From Streptosporangium lutulentum (lineage in GTDB: Bacteria > Actinomycetota > Actinomycetes > Streptosporangiales > Streptosporangiaceae): 64,000 bases of DNA. Location of the stretch: NCBI RefSeq assembly GCF_030811455.1, contig NZ_JAUSQU010000001.1, positions 1,798,001-1,862,000 on the forward strand, given 5' to 3'. The notes beneath the pieces were generated by a model. It saw only the letters and a program-made list of their open reading frames with translations. It did not search any database and had not been told where the DNA came from. Position 1 is the stretch's first letter, and each line of letters starts with the position of its first letter. This document shows positions 1 through 8,841 of the stretch, piece by piece. Made by a program: the position numbers and the translations under genes.

Positions 1-728
1 AGGCGATGGAGAAGATCCTCGACCTGGCCATGCTCGCGGACATCTTCCCGACCGGCTTCCACGGCTGCGTCAGCGCCGGGGTGAAGCCGGGGTCGACCGT
101 CTACGTCGCGGGGGCCGGTCCGGTCGGGCTCGCCGCGGGAGCCTCGGCGTTCCTCCTCGGGGCCGCTGTGGTGATCATCGGTGACCTGAACAAGGAACGC
201 CTGGAGCAGGCCCGCAGTTTCGGCTGCGAGACCATCGACGTGTCCCAGGGCGACCCGAAGGACCAGATCGAGCAGATCCTCGGCGAGCCCATGGTGGACT
301 GCGGGGTCGACGCCGTCGGCTTCGAGGCCCGCGGACACGGTTCCGACGCGGGCGAGGAACGTCCCGCCACCGTGCTCAACACGCTCATGGAGATCACCCG
401 GGCGGGTGGCGCGCTCGGCATCCCCGGCCTGTACGTGACCGGTGACCCCGGCGCGGCGGACGAGGCCGCCAAGCACGGATCGCTGTCCATCCGGCTCGGT
501 CTCGGCTGGTCCAGGTCGCTCTCCTTCACGACCGGCCAGTGCCCCGTGATGCGCTACCACCGCCAGTTGATGATGGCGATCCTGAACGACCGGGTGCAGA
601 TCGCGAAGGCGGTCAACGCCATACCGCTCCCGCTCGGCCAGGCGCCCCAGGGGTACCAGGAATTCGACCAGGGCGCCGCGTCCAAGTTCGTGCTGGATCC
701 GCACGGCATGCTCGCCAGGTTCAGGTAG
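1..728 (+). CDS. fdhA: Formaldehyde dehydrogenase, glutathione-independent type (C-terminal part)
   Basis: Zinc-dependent medium-chain dehydrogenase that oxidises formaldehyde with NAD. The window starts inside the gene; about 240 residues are visible of a family that is usually near 400. The visible part opens just before the Rossmann fold (VYVAGAGPVGLAAG, then VVIIGDLNKERLEQA) and contains the long insertion typical of FdhA around ARGHGSDAGEERPATVLN. It closes with FDQGAASKFVLDPHG, as FdhA proteins do. The N-terminal zinc ligands lie outside the window, so the catalytic site cannot be checked. The gene ends at a TAG and is convergent with the beta-glucosidase gene. The family assignment is strong; the exact substrate is inferred. 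Confidence 0.88.
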   Translation, partial: AMEKILDLAMLADIFPTGFHGCVSAGVKPGSTVYVAGAGPVGLAAGASAFLLGAAVVIIGDLNKERLEQARSFGCETIDVSQGDPKDQIEQILGEPMVDCGVDAVGFEARGHGSDAGEERPATVLNTLMEITRAGGALGIPGLYVTGDPGAADEAAKHGSLSIRLGLGWSRSLSFTTGQCPVMRYHRQLMMAILNDRVQIAKAVNAIPLPLGQAPQGYQEFDQGAASKFVLDPHGMLARFR

Positions 729-817
729 CCGGCCTCTCCCACGGCCCACTGCCCTCGGGGCGAGCTTCGCGCTCGGCGCGACGGCGTGGGCGCCGCCCAC
801 CGGGCATCCGGATCCGT

Positions 818-840
818 CCGGTTGCCCGGTTGCCCGGTTG
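818..840. repeat. Short tandem repeat, 8-bp unit CCGGTTGC
   Basis: Three consecutive copies of CCGGTTGC (the last lacks its final base) lie in the gap between the convergent fdhA and beta-glucosidase genes. There is no coding role; a possible variable-number site. Confidence 0.6.
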
Positions 841-883
841 AACGCCCCGGGGCCTCACCGGGACGCCGAGGACTCCCGCCCGG

Positions 884-2236
<1,353 letters not shown>

Positions 2237-2270
2237 ATGTGAGCTCTCCTTGAGTTGACTTCCTTCCCAC

Positions 2271-2294
2271 GCCTGGAGCCCAGAGCCTCCAGGC
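2271..2294 (-). other. Intercistronic stem-loop between permease and beta-glucosidase genes
   Basis: Arms GCCTGGAG and CTCCAGGC are perfectly complementary around an 8-base loop, in the 105-base gap upstream of the beta-glucosidase gene. It could partly end or stabilise the upstream message. There is no T-run, so a simple terminator is doubtful. Confidence 0.45.
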
Positions 2295-2341
2295 TGGAAG
2301 GATTTAGATGAAAACAGGTGGGATGCGGATGCCCCGATGGG

Positions 2342-3181
2342 CTACTTGACCGCGCCCGCGGTGAGGCCCTGCACCAGGAAGCGCTGCAGGAGCAGGAAGC
2401 CGGCCACCACGGGGACGCTGACCACCAGGGAGGCGGCCATCACCTGATTCCAGTAGACGTCGTTCTGGGTGGCGTATCCCTGCAACCCGACGGCCAGGGT
2501 GCGGGTGGAGTCGTCGGTCATCACCGAGGCGAAGAGCACCTCTCCCCACGCGGTCATGAAGGCGTAGACGGTGACCGCCACGATGCCGGGCATCGCGGCG
2601 GGGATGACCACCCGTATCAGGGCGCCGATCGGCCCGCTGCCGTCGACCTGGGCGGCCTCGTCCAGCGCGACGGGGATGGAGTCGAAGTAGCCGACCAGCA
2701 TCCAGATGGAGAACGGCAGGGAGAAGGTCAGGTAGGTGATGATCAACCCGGTGAGGCTGCCGTAGAGATCTATCCCGATGACGTTGCTGAGGTTCACGAA
2801 GATCATGAAGAGCGGCAGCAGGAAGAGGATGCCGGGGAACATCTGGGTGGACAGCACGGTGATGGAGAAGATCCTCCGGCCGGGGAACCGGAAACGGCTG
2901 ATCGCGTAGGCGGCGAAGATCGCCACCGTCACCGAGGCCACGGAGGCGATGGACGCCACGATGAGGCTGTTGCCGAAGTAACGGGCCAGCGGGATGGTCT
3001 GCCAGATGTCAACGAAGGGCCGAAGGCTGATCGTGGTGGGGATCCAGTGGAAGTCGCCCTGCACGTCGCTCAGCGGTTTGATCGCCGAGGTCACCATCAC
3101 GTAGATCGGGGTGAGCGTGAACAGGCCGAGGAAACCGAGACCGATCCAGCGGGCCCAGGGCAGCCAGCGGGGCTCACGCAT
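2342..3181 (-). CDS. cebG: Carbohydrate ABC transporter permease, MalG/CebG type
   Basis: Inner-membrane permease of 279 residues with about six membrane spans, the normal size for MalG-like subunits. The EAA loop that docks the ATPase reads EAAQVDGSGPIGALIRVVIP near residue 175. The N-terminal WIGLGFLGLFTLTPIYVMVTS and the C-terminal RFLVQGLTAGAVK are typical of sugar permeases. The ATG at 3181 is preceded by GGAGGA and overlaps the upstream permease gene by 8 bases, so the two are translationally coupled. No ATPase gene is present locally; ceb-type importers generally use a shared MsiK ATPase encoded elsewhere. Cellobiose or cellotriose as substrate is inferred from the operon. Confidence 0.9.
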   Translation of the reverse strand: MREPRWLPWARWIGLGFLGLFTLTPIYVMVTSAIKPLSDVQGDFHWIPTTISLRPFVDIWQTIPLARYFGNSLIVASIASVASVTVAIFAAYAISRFRFPGRRIFSITVLSTQMFPGILFLLPLFMIFVNLSNVIGIDLYGSLTGLIITYLTFSLPFSIWMLVGYFDSIPVALDEAAQVDGSGPIGALIRVVIPAAMPGIVAVTVYAFMTAWGEVLFASVMTDDSTRTLAVGLQGYATQNDVYWNQVMAASLVVSVPVVAGFLLLQRFLVQGLTAGAVK

Positions 3182-4196
3182 CGCTCCTCCTTCGCGAGGT
3201 CGCCACCAGATACACGGTGGTCACCACCAGCAGGAACAGCAGGAGCAGCACGGACATCGCCGAGCCCGAGCCGAAGTTCCAGGTGACGAACGAGCTCTGG
3301 TAGATGTGAATGGAGATCAGGTCGGCTTGCTCAGGCGCTGACTTCCCGAAGAGCACATAGGGCGTGTTGAAGTCGTTGAAGGTCCACAGGAACAGGACCA
3401 GGACCACGACCTGGTTGACGGGGCGCAGCAGGGGCAGCGTGATCGAGCGCAGTTGCCGCCACCAGCCGGCCCCGTCGATCGCGGAGGCCTCGTAGAGGTC
3501 GCCGGAGATGTTCTGCAGCCCGGCCATGAGCACCAGGAAGGCGAACGGCCAGGTCCGCCACACGCAGACCACGATCAGCGAGATGAAACTGTTGTCGCCG
3601 ATGAGCCAGAACGGACGATCACTGTCGTCGGCCAGGTGGAGCTGGACGAGAATGTGGTTGACCAGACCGGAGTCACGCTGGAGCATGAAGCTCCAGGTGA
3701 TCACTCCGGCGTAGACGGGGAGCGCGTAGGGGACCAGGAACAGCGCGCGGAGCAGGCCCCTGCCGCGGAAGGCCCCCTGCATCAGGACCGCCCCCATGGT
3801 GCCCAGAAACCACGACAGGGCGACCGTCAGCACGGTGAAGACGATGGTGATGAGGAAGGAATGGAGCAGCGAACTGCCCACCGCGGAGTCGAAGTCGACC
3901 GCGACCTGGTAGTTGGACAGCCCCGCGGACGGAGCCGCCGACCAGTTCCTGAGGAAGAACTGGGTGAGCTTCAGGAAGCTCATCCCGATGCCGATCACCA
4001 TCGGCACCAGATGGATGAGGAGTTCCAGGAGGATCGCCGGAATGATCAGCAGGTACGGCAGGCTGACGCGGCGAATCCGTACCGGGATCCGGTCGGTGAG
4101 CCGGGCGAGCACCCCTTTTCCGGGCCGGCCGGAGCTGCCGGAAGGCGGACCGGCCCCGCGCCCCGCATCGGGGCGGGGCGTGGTGGACACGACCAT
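3174..4196 (-). CDS. cebF: Carbohydrate ABC transporter permease, MalF/CebF type
   Basis: Membrane permease of about 340 residues that pairs with the next gene to form the channel of a sugar importer. The EAA loop reads YEASAIDGAGWWRQLRSITLP around residue 250. A cytoplasmic Pro/Gly-rich N-terminus precedes the first span (YLLIIPAILLELLIHLVPMV). Several ATG codons are clustered; 4196 gives an N-terminus MVVSTTPRP, while 4205 and 4202 are equally possible and none has a strong ribosome site. A 13-bp-stem hairpin separates it from the binding-protein gene. The permease family is certain; the substrate is inferred from the beta-glucosidase partner. Confidence 0.88.
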   Translation of the reverse strand: MVVSTTPRPDAGRGAGPPSGSSGRPGKGVLARLTDRIPVRIRRVSLPYLLIIPAILLELLIHLVPMVIGIGMSFLKLTQFFLRNWSAAPSAGLSNYQVAVDFDSAVGSSLLHSFLITIVFTVLTVALSWFLGTMGAVLMQGAFRGRGLLRALFLVPYALPVYAGVITWSFMLQRDSGLVNHILVQLHLADDSDRPFWLIGDNSFISLIVVCVWRTWPFAFLVLMAGLQNISGDLYEASAIDGAGWWRQLRSITLPLLRPVNQVVVLVLFLWTFNDFNTPYVLFGKSAPEQADLISIHIYQSSFVTWNFGSGSAMSVLLLLFLLVVTTVYLVATSRRRSDA

Positions 4197-4228
4197 GAAC
4201 ATCATCTCGATCTCGTGAAATAGGTCAT

Positions 4229-4258
4229 CGGTGCCGGGCGGCGATCCGCCCGGCACCG
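4229..4258 (-). terminator. Strong intercistronic hairpin between binding-protein and permease genes
   Basis: Arms of 13 bp pair perfectly (CGGTGCCGGGCGG with CCGCCCGGCACCG) around the 4-base loop CGAT. It sits between the end of cebE and the start of cebF. A stem like this in a sugar ABC operon usually lets the binding protein be made in excess by stopping some transcription or protecting the 3' end of the first cistron. There is no T-run, so attenuation or RNA protection is more likely than full termination. Confidence 0.7.
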
Positions 4259-4275
4259 CGTCTGGAGCAAGGAGC

Positions 4276-5598
4276 TCAGCTGCCGGCCAGCATCTGCTCG
4301 TTGGCGTCGCTCAGCTTGGCCTTGACGTACTCGTCGGTGATCGGCTTGCCGCTGGCCGCGTCCGCGAACATCGTGTTCATCGCCGTGCCCACCAGGGTCT
4401 CGAACTGGCTCTCCTCGGGCACCTGGGGCAGGGGGGCCGACGTGGTGCCGAGAATCTCCTGGAAGGTCTTGATCATCGGGGTCTGGAACGCCGGGTCGTC
4501 GTAGGCGTCCTTGACGGTGGGGAGCGAGCCGTAGGTCTTGTTCAGGCTCTGCTGCGCCTCCTTGCCGGTCATGAACTTGACGAACTGCAGAGCCGCGTCC
4601 TGGTTCTCGCTGCTCTTGAAGATGGCCAGGTTGATGCCGGCCACCATGCCGTTGACCTGCTTGCCGCCCTGGGAGGGGTCGGGCAGCGGGATGGGGGCGA
4701 GGCCGTAGTCGTCATCGGTCATGCCGGCGGCCTTCACCTGGCTGGCGATGGACTGCCACATCAGCATCGCGGCCTTGCCGGAGGTGAAGTCCTGAACGGC
4801 CTCGGTGCCGTTGGAGTACTCGGCGTTGCTCGGGTTCACGATCTTGTGTACGGCCATCAGGTCCACGTACTGCTTGATCGCGGCGACCTGCTGGGGGGTG
4901 TCGAACTGGGGCTTGCCGGAGGGGTCGAACAGTTCCGAGCCGTGCTGCTGGCCGAAGATGAAGGCGTGGTGGGCGTTCTCGCTGACGCTGGCGCCCTCGA
5001 CGGCCAGGCCCCACTGGTCGCCCTTGGTGAGCTTCTTGCCGTCGGCGATCAGCTCGTCCCAGGTCTTCGGCGGCTCCGCGATGCCCGCCTCCTTGAACAT
5101 CTTCTTGTTGTAGAAGAGGCCGTAGGTCATTCCGTAGATCGGGAGGGCGGTGGGCGGCTGCCCCGCGACACCGGTGGCGGCCAGGCTCGGGCCGAGGAAG
5201 CGCTCCTTGCCTCCGACCTCGGCCATCAGCTTGTCGTCGAAGGGGACGAAGGCGCCGGTGGCCTGCAGCGAGGCGGACCAGGTGTTGCCGATGTTGAGCA
5301 CGTCCGGGCCCTTGCCGGAGGTGGTGGCGGCGAGGATCCGGTTGAGCAGGTCCGCCCAGGGAACGACCTCGACGTTCACCTTGATGCCGGTCTGCTTCTC
5401 GAACTTGTCGAGTTCGGGCTGGAGCACCTGCTTGTCGTTCTCCAGGCTGGTGCCCTGGTTGGACGCCCAGTAGGTGAGCGTCTTGGGTGCCGCGGCCCCT
5501 GTGGACCCGCCGGATCCGGTGTCGTCGCCACCGCAGGCGGCGGCGGAGAGCGAGAGCGCTCCCGCTATCGCGATGATGCCGAGCTTTCGTATCTGCAC
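4276..5598 (-). CDS. cebE: Sugar ABC transporter substrate-binding lipoprotein, CebE-like
   Basis: Solute-binding protein of 440 residues (SBP family 1), anchored outside the membrane and feeding the two permeases below it. The signal peptide (LGIIAIAGALSLSAAAC) has the lipobox ending at Cys 20 or so, followed by GGDDTGSGGS, a flexible linker. Binding-domain features include LTYWASNQGTSLENDK and GKGPDVLNIGNTWSAS. The open frame extends far upstream, but the real start is the GTG at 5598, which alone places the signal peptide at the N-terminus and has GAGAG 8 bases upstream. It is the first gene of the operon. Cellobiose or cellotriose binding is inferred from gene order and operators. Confidence 0.88.
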   Translation of the reverse strand: MQIRKLGIIAIAGALSLSAAACGGDDTGSGGSTGAAAPKTLTYWASNQGTSLENDKQVLQPELDKFEKQTGIKVNVEVVPWADLLNRILAATTSGKGPDVLNIGNTWSASLQATGAFVPFDDKLMAEVGGKERFLGPSLAATGVAGQPPTALPIYGMTYGLFYNKKMFKEAGIAEPPKTWDELIADGKKLTKGDQWGLAVEGASVSENAHHAFIFGQQHGSELFDPSGKPQFDTPQQVAAIKQYVDLMAVHKIVNPSNAEYSNGTEAVQDFTSGKAAMLMWQSIASQVKAAGMTDDDYGLAPIPLPDPSQGGKQVNGMVAGINLAIFKSSENQDAALQFVKFMTGKEAQQSLNKTYGSLPTVKDAYDDPAFQTPMIKTFQEILGTTSAPLPQVPEESQFETLVGTAMNTMFADAASGKPITDEYVKAKLSDANEQMLAGS

Positions 5599-6128
5599 GG
5601 TTGTTCTCTCAATCGGTCGTGACCCCGGGCTGGGTGGCGGTCGGAGCCGGTTTTCCGTGGTGCGTGAGCGGCGTGACCGCTGTATGCGCGAGAGGCCTCC
5701 GCTTCGAGGCGGTCCCGGCGGGGACGGACCCGGAGGCTTCGGACCTCGGTGATCATCAGGGGTGCCTGCACGAGGTGGTCGACGGTCGCCTCGGACGAGG
5801 ATCGCCGAAGGCGCCGGTCCGGTGGGTGGCGGTGACGTCGTCTTCGGAGGAGGAGGCCGGACTGCGGGCGGCGTCTTCGGAGGAGGCCGTCGCGTGCCCG
5901 CCCGCCGTCGCTCGCCCGCCCGCCGGGGGAGGGCGGGTGGCGGCCAGGGCCGAGCCGGCGGTCGCGGGACCGGACGCGGACACCGCGGCCGGGTTCGCGA
6001 CGAGCGGCCCCGGGGGGCGCCTGCCGGGGCTTCGGGATGGATGCACGGCCTCTTCCTTGTAACGGGGGAATGTCTGGCGTAGAGCTTGTAACGAGAAGGT
6101 CTCTGCCATGAAGCATGGCGGCAGGATG
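5599..6128 (-). other. Long untranslated leader upstream of cebE, no gene seen
   Basis: About 530 bases separate the predicted cebE promoter from its GTG start. Long open frames cross it on both strands, but they are low-complexity (Ser/Arg/Pro/Gly) and have no recognisable family or ribosome site. The stretch 5840-5990 is extremely G+C-rich. I treat it as leader RNA or decayed sequence; it is also where a divergent cebR gene might be expected, and none is present. Confidence 0.45.
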
Positions 6129-6142
6129 GGAGAGCGCTCTCC
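6129..6142. promoter_or_regulatory. CebR-like operator 1 (perfect 14-bp palindrome) at the cebE promoter
   Basis: GGAGAGCGCTCTCC is a perfect palindrome sharing the GAGCGCTC core of the Streptomyces CebR box TGGGAGCGCTCCCA. On the minus strand it starts 7 bases past the putative -10, covering the transcription start, where a LacI-family repressor would block initiation. Binding by a CebR-like protein is inferred. Confidence 0.75.
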
Positions 6143-6148
6143 AGATGG

Positions 6149-6178
6149 AGAGTGCCCCCGTCCATCAGGGGCTGTCAA
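6149..6178 (-). promoter_or_regulatory. Putative promoter of the ceb-like operon
   Basis: On the minus strand TTGACA (6178-6173) is followed after 18 bases by CACTCT (6154-6149), then operator 1. The -35 is perfect, the -10 weak. The same TTGACA-N18-CACTCT-operator arrangement recurs on the plus strand at 6445-6492, which supports a functional module. Confidence 0.6.
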
Positions 6179-6306
6179 GCCTCCCCGAACTGTTTCAAGG
6201 CTCACAGTCCTCCTGGAAGGGATTAAATCCCCTAAAGGGCGTTTTTTTCCGTCTTGTTATCGGCGTGTAACCACCAGGTGTACGAAATGGGGGAGGATTG
6301 GGGGTC

Positions 6307-6320
6307 GGGGAGCGCTCTCT
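6307..6320. promoter_or_regulatory. CebR-like operator 2 (imperfect)
   Basis: GGGGAGCGCTCTCT differs at two of 14 positions from operators 1 and 3 and keeps the GAGCGCTC core. It lies about midway between them (centres roughly 178 and 172 bases away), so looping between sites is possible. Confidence 0.55.
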
Positions 6321-6444
6321 GGACGCCGGGTCACCCGGCGGACGGTGCCCGTGGAGAGCGAAGACCCCTGCTCTCGCCCTGCCCTTCCCATGATCTCGTT
6401 TCTCCCGCGTGAACAGCGGATTCGGGTTTGGCCGGGGGTGAGGC

Positions 6445-6474
6445 TTGACAGCTCCCGATGTGCGGGTCCACTCT
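6445..6474 (+). promoter_or_regulatory. Second, plus-strand copy of the ceb-type promoter
   Basis: TTGACA (6445-6450), an 18-base spacer and CACTCT (6469-6474) match the cebE promoter on the other strand nearly base for base, including the flanking AGGC before TTGACA. It points toward 6.5-7 kb, where no gene is seen until the TSUP transporter at 6990. Confidence 0.55.
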
Positions 6475-6478
6475 CTGT

Positions 6479-6492
6479 GGAGAGCGCTCTCC
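6479..6492. promoter_or_regulatory. CebR-like operator 3 (perfect 14-bp palindrome)
   Basis: A second perfect GGAGAGCGCTCTCC, 4 bases after the plus-strand CACTCT. It forms the mirror module of operator 1. Confidence 0.7.
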
Positions 6493-6933
6493 CGTACTGT
6501 TGTCGCCTGCGATGGCGGGCGGATCGTCGTTTCCGAGAAGCTCCGACCTCGGGGTGAGGCCGGCGACCGAGGGCCCGAACGGAGCGGTCAAGAGGTCCCG
6601 GCGGAAGGGCGTGCCCTGCTGCCCTCCGTGCAGGATGCCCTGCTCTCGGAGGTGCGCGCCCTGCCCGCCGTACGAGGCGCCTGCCCACGGCGTGGGAGAT
6701 CTGCCCGCTGTAGGGGGAGGGGCGAACGGCCGCTTCTGATCGTTTTCGCCGAGCCGTGGAAGCGGATCGCGCCGTCGCCGTCGAGGGCGGGGCGCCGCCG
6801 GTGTGCCCGGGCGCGGGCGTCTCAATTGACCGAGGCGGGCGGCGGGGAATGTGGCGACAGGCGGCGAATCGCGACGACGAGCGGCCCAATACCCGAAATC
6901 GCCTACCTGGAATCCGGCTTGATGATTCCGCGA
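6493..6933. other. 440-base stretch without a recognisable gene
   Basis: No frame carries a recognisable protein, although this is directly downstream of the plus-strand ceb-type promoter. I see no repressor (LacI-type HTH) remnant. It may be a degraded gene or leader RNA. Confidence 0.4.
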
Positions 6934-6970
6934 CCCTAATTTAGGGTAATTCCTATCAGTGTAGTAGGAA
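6934..6970 (+). promoter_or_regulatory. Two adjacent inverted repeats upstream of the TSUP transporter gene
   Basis: CCCTAA-T-TTAGGG (6934-6946) is a perfect 13-base inverted repeat. Four bases later TTCCTA (6950-6955) pairs with TAGGAA (6965-6970). Both are AT-rich islands in GC-rich DNA, ending 20 bases before the start codon, as expected of an operator controlling this gene. The regulator is unknown. Confidence 0.55.
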
Positions 6971-6989
6971 AAACGGGAAGGAGGCAGCC

Positions 6990-7931
6990 TTGCGCGCACT
7001 CATCATCTTGGGCCTCGTCGGTTTCGCGGCGCAGCTCGTCGACGGCAGCCTGGGCATGGCATACGGCGTCACCTCGACGACCCTGCTGCTGGCCGTCGGC
7101 ACCAACCCCGCCGCCGCGTCGGCTACCGTCCACCTCGCCGAGATCGGCACCACCCTCGCCTCCGGCATCTCCCATTGGCGCTTCGACAACATCGACTGGA
7201 AGGTCGTCGCCAAGATCGGCATCCCCGGGGCCGTCGGCGCGTTCGCGGGGGCGACCTTCCTGTCCAGCCTCTCCACCGAGGTCGCCGCCCCGATCATGTC
7301 GATCATCCTGCTCGCGCTGGGGATCTACGTCCTGGTCCGCTTCACCGCCTTCGGCCTGCCGCGCGGCAACCTGGGCAAGCCGTTGCGCAAGCGCTTTCTC
7401 GGACCGCTCGGCCTGGTCGCGGGCTTCGTCGACGCCACCGGCGGCGGCGGGTGGGGGCCGGTCGGCACCCCGGCCATCCTCGCCAGCGGACGCCTGGCAC
7501 CGCGCAAGGTCATCGGCTCCATCGACGCCAGTGAGTTCCTCGTCGCCATCGCGGCGAGCATCGGCTTCCTCGTCGGGATCGGCTCGCAGAACATCGACTT
7601 CGCCTGGGTCGCCGTCCTGCTGCTCGGCGGTGTCATCGCCGCCCCCATCGCGGCCTGGCTCGTCCGGCACATCCCGCCGCGCATCCTGGGCTCCGCCGTC
7701 GGCGGCGTGATCATCCTCACCAACGTGCGCACCCTGCTGCGCAGCGACCTGATCGGCGCCTCCGGTGGCGTTCAGACCGCCGCCTACATCACCATCGTCG
7801 TCATCTGGGTGGCGGCCATCGCCTACTCGCTCCGTGAATACCGCCGTGACCGCGACAACGAGTCGGTCGAGGCGATCGAGGCGCCGGAGAACGGTCAGGT
7901 CGCGGAGGGGGTCGCGGGCACCCCTCGTTGA
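6990..7931 (+). CDS. TSUP (TauE/SafE) family membrane transporter
   Basis: Integral membrane protein of 313 residues with about eight spans and the two internally related halves of the TSUP family, which move sulfite, sulfonates or other sulfur/organic anions. Family features are GFAAQLVDGSLGMAYGV at the N-terminus and GFVDATGGGGWGPVGTPAIL near residue 150, the conserved start of each half. The start is TTG at 6990, with GGGAAGGAGG 8 bases upstream. The C-terminus is hydrophilic (REYRRDRDNESVEAIEAP). It stands alone with its own palindromic operator region. The substrate cannot be told from the sequence; a sulfur anion is the family default. Confidence 0.88.
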   Translation: MRALIILGLVGFAAQLVDGSLGMAYGVTSTTLLLAVGTNPAAASATVHLAEIGTTLASGISHWRFDNIDWKVVAKIGIPGAVGAFAGATFLSSLSTEVAAPIMSIILLALGIYVLVRFTAFGLPRGNLGKPLRKRFLGPLGLVAGFVDATGGGGWGPVGTPAILASGRLAPRKVIGSIDASEFLVAIAASIGFLVGIGSQNIDFAWVAVLLLGGVIAAPIAAWLVRHIPPRILGSAVGGVIILTNVRTLLRSDLIGASGGVQTAAYITIVVIWVAAIAYSLREYRRDRDNESVEAIEAPENGQVAEGVAGTPR

Positions 7932-7938
7932 ACCGGCG

Positions 7939-7978
7939 GTGAGCCGGCGGGCCGAGGCGGAGCGGCTCGCCGGCTCAC
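7939..7978. terminator. Bidirectional terminator between TSUP and DUF305 genes
   Basis: Arms GTGAGCCGGCG (7939-7949) and CGCCGGCTCAC (7968-7978) pair perfectly over 11 bp with an 18-base loop, lying between two convergent genes and covering the stop codon of the DUF305 gene. Confidence 0.75.
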
Positions 7979-8568
7979 GCGAGCCGTTCGGTGATCTCCG
8001 AGATCCGCGCGCGCTGTTCGGCGGCCATCTTTCTCGCGAGGTCACCGGTCGGCCCGTGCTGCCCCAGGGCGACCACGATCTCCGCCATCTGGACGCCGCT
8101 GCCGAGGTGCTTGCCCAGCACGCCCAGCCACAACGTGTCGAAGTCCGAGCCGGACCTTCTCTTCAGCGAGGAGATCTGCGTGGCGGAGAGCATGCCCGGC
8201 ATCTCGTGTGCGGCATGGTCGTTCCCCGCCGGGACCTCGACCTTCCAGGACCGGAGCCAGCCGGACATGAGCTCGATGTCGGCCGACTCGCTCTGCTTGA
8301 TCTTCTCCGCCAGTTCGCGCACATACGTATCGGTGCTCCGGTCGGCCGCCAGTTCGGCGAGCTGGATCGTCTGCCGGTGATGGGAGATCATCTCCTGGGA
8401 GAAACGCACGTCCGCGTCGGTCCGGGTGGGAGCACCGGCCACGACGGCCGCCGCGCCCGCCGGAGGCGGGGACTCTCCGGCCGCCGCCGAGCACCCGGCG
8501 ATCAGCGTGGTGGACATCGACACGATGACGGCCAGAGAGCGGTGCCTGTGTGATCGCCGGGTGCTCAT
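7975..8568 (-). CDS. DUF305 family lipoprotein
   Basis: Secreted lipoprotein of 197 residues. The signal peptide ends in the lipobox LIAGC, followed by a Ser/Pro/Ala linker. The DUF305 domain follows: DVRFSQEMISHHRQTIQLAE near residue 50 is the family core, and a second helical pair carries MSGWLRSWKVEV and MLSATQISSLKRRSGSDFD. DUF305 is a four-helix, ferritin-like fold often found beside copper or metal resistance genes; the HH pair and the His/Met-rich HAAHEMPGM are candidate metal ligands. Start chosen at the ATG at 8568, because upstream codons add a charged tail before the signal peptide. Function in metal handling is inferred only. Confidence 0.85.
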   Translation of the reverse strand: MSTRRSHRHRSLAVIVSMSTTLIAGCSAAAGESPPPAGAAAVVAGAPTRTDADVRFSQEMISHHRQTIQLAELAADRSTDTYVRELAEKIKQSESADIELMSGWLRSWKVEVPAGNDHAAHEMPGMLSATQISSLKRRSGSDFDTLWLGVLGKHLGSGVQMAEIVVALGQHGPTGDLARKMAAEQRARISEITERLA

Positions 8569-8841
8569 GAGGATGACCGTCCCTTTTCTCCGACCGGGGA
8601 AGGACTGTTCGTGTCGTTCCACCGGGAGATACGGGCGCCTCGCGGGGGGAGTTCACCGATCGCCGGAGAACGTGACCGAGTGCGCATTTCTCCTCAGACG
8701 CACCTCGAACCCGACGCACCTCGAACCCGACGCCTCCGGCTCGGGTGCCGCCGGCCCGGACGATTCCCCTTCCGGTTCACCGAGCCAGGGGTCCGGCCGC
8801 ACCCGCCGCCGGCGCGAGGCCCGCGTCTTCGGCCGCCCGTA

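Noticed and set aside
5756-6205. 150-residue minus-strand frame in the ceb leader
   Set aside because: Low-complexity Ser/Arg/Pro sequence with no family or ribosome site.
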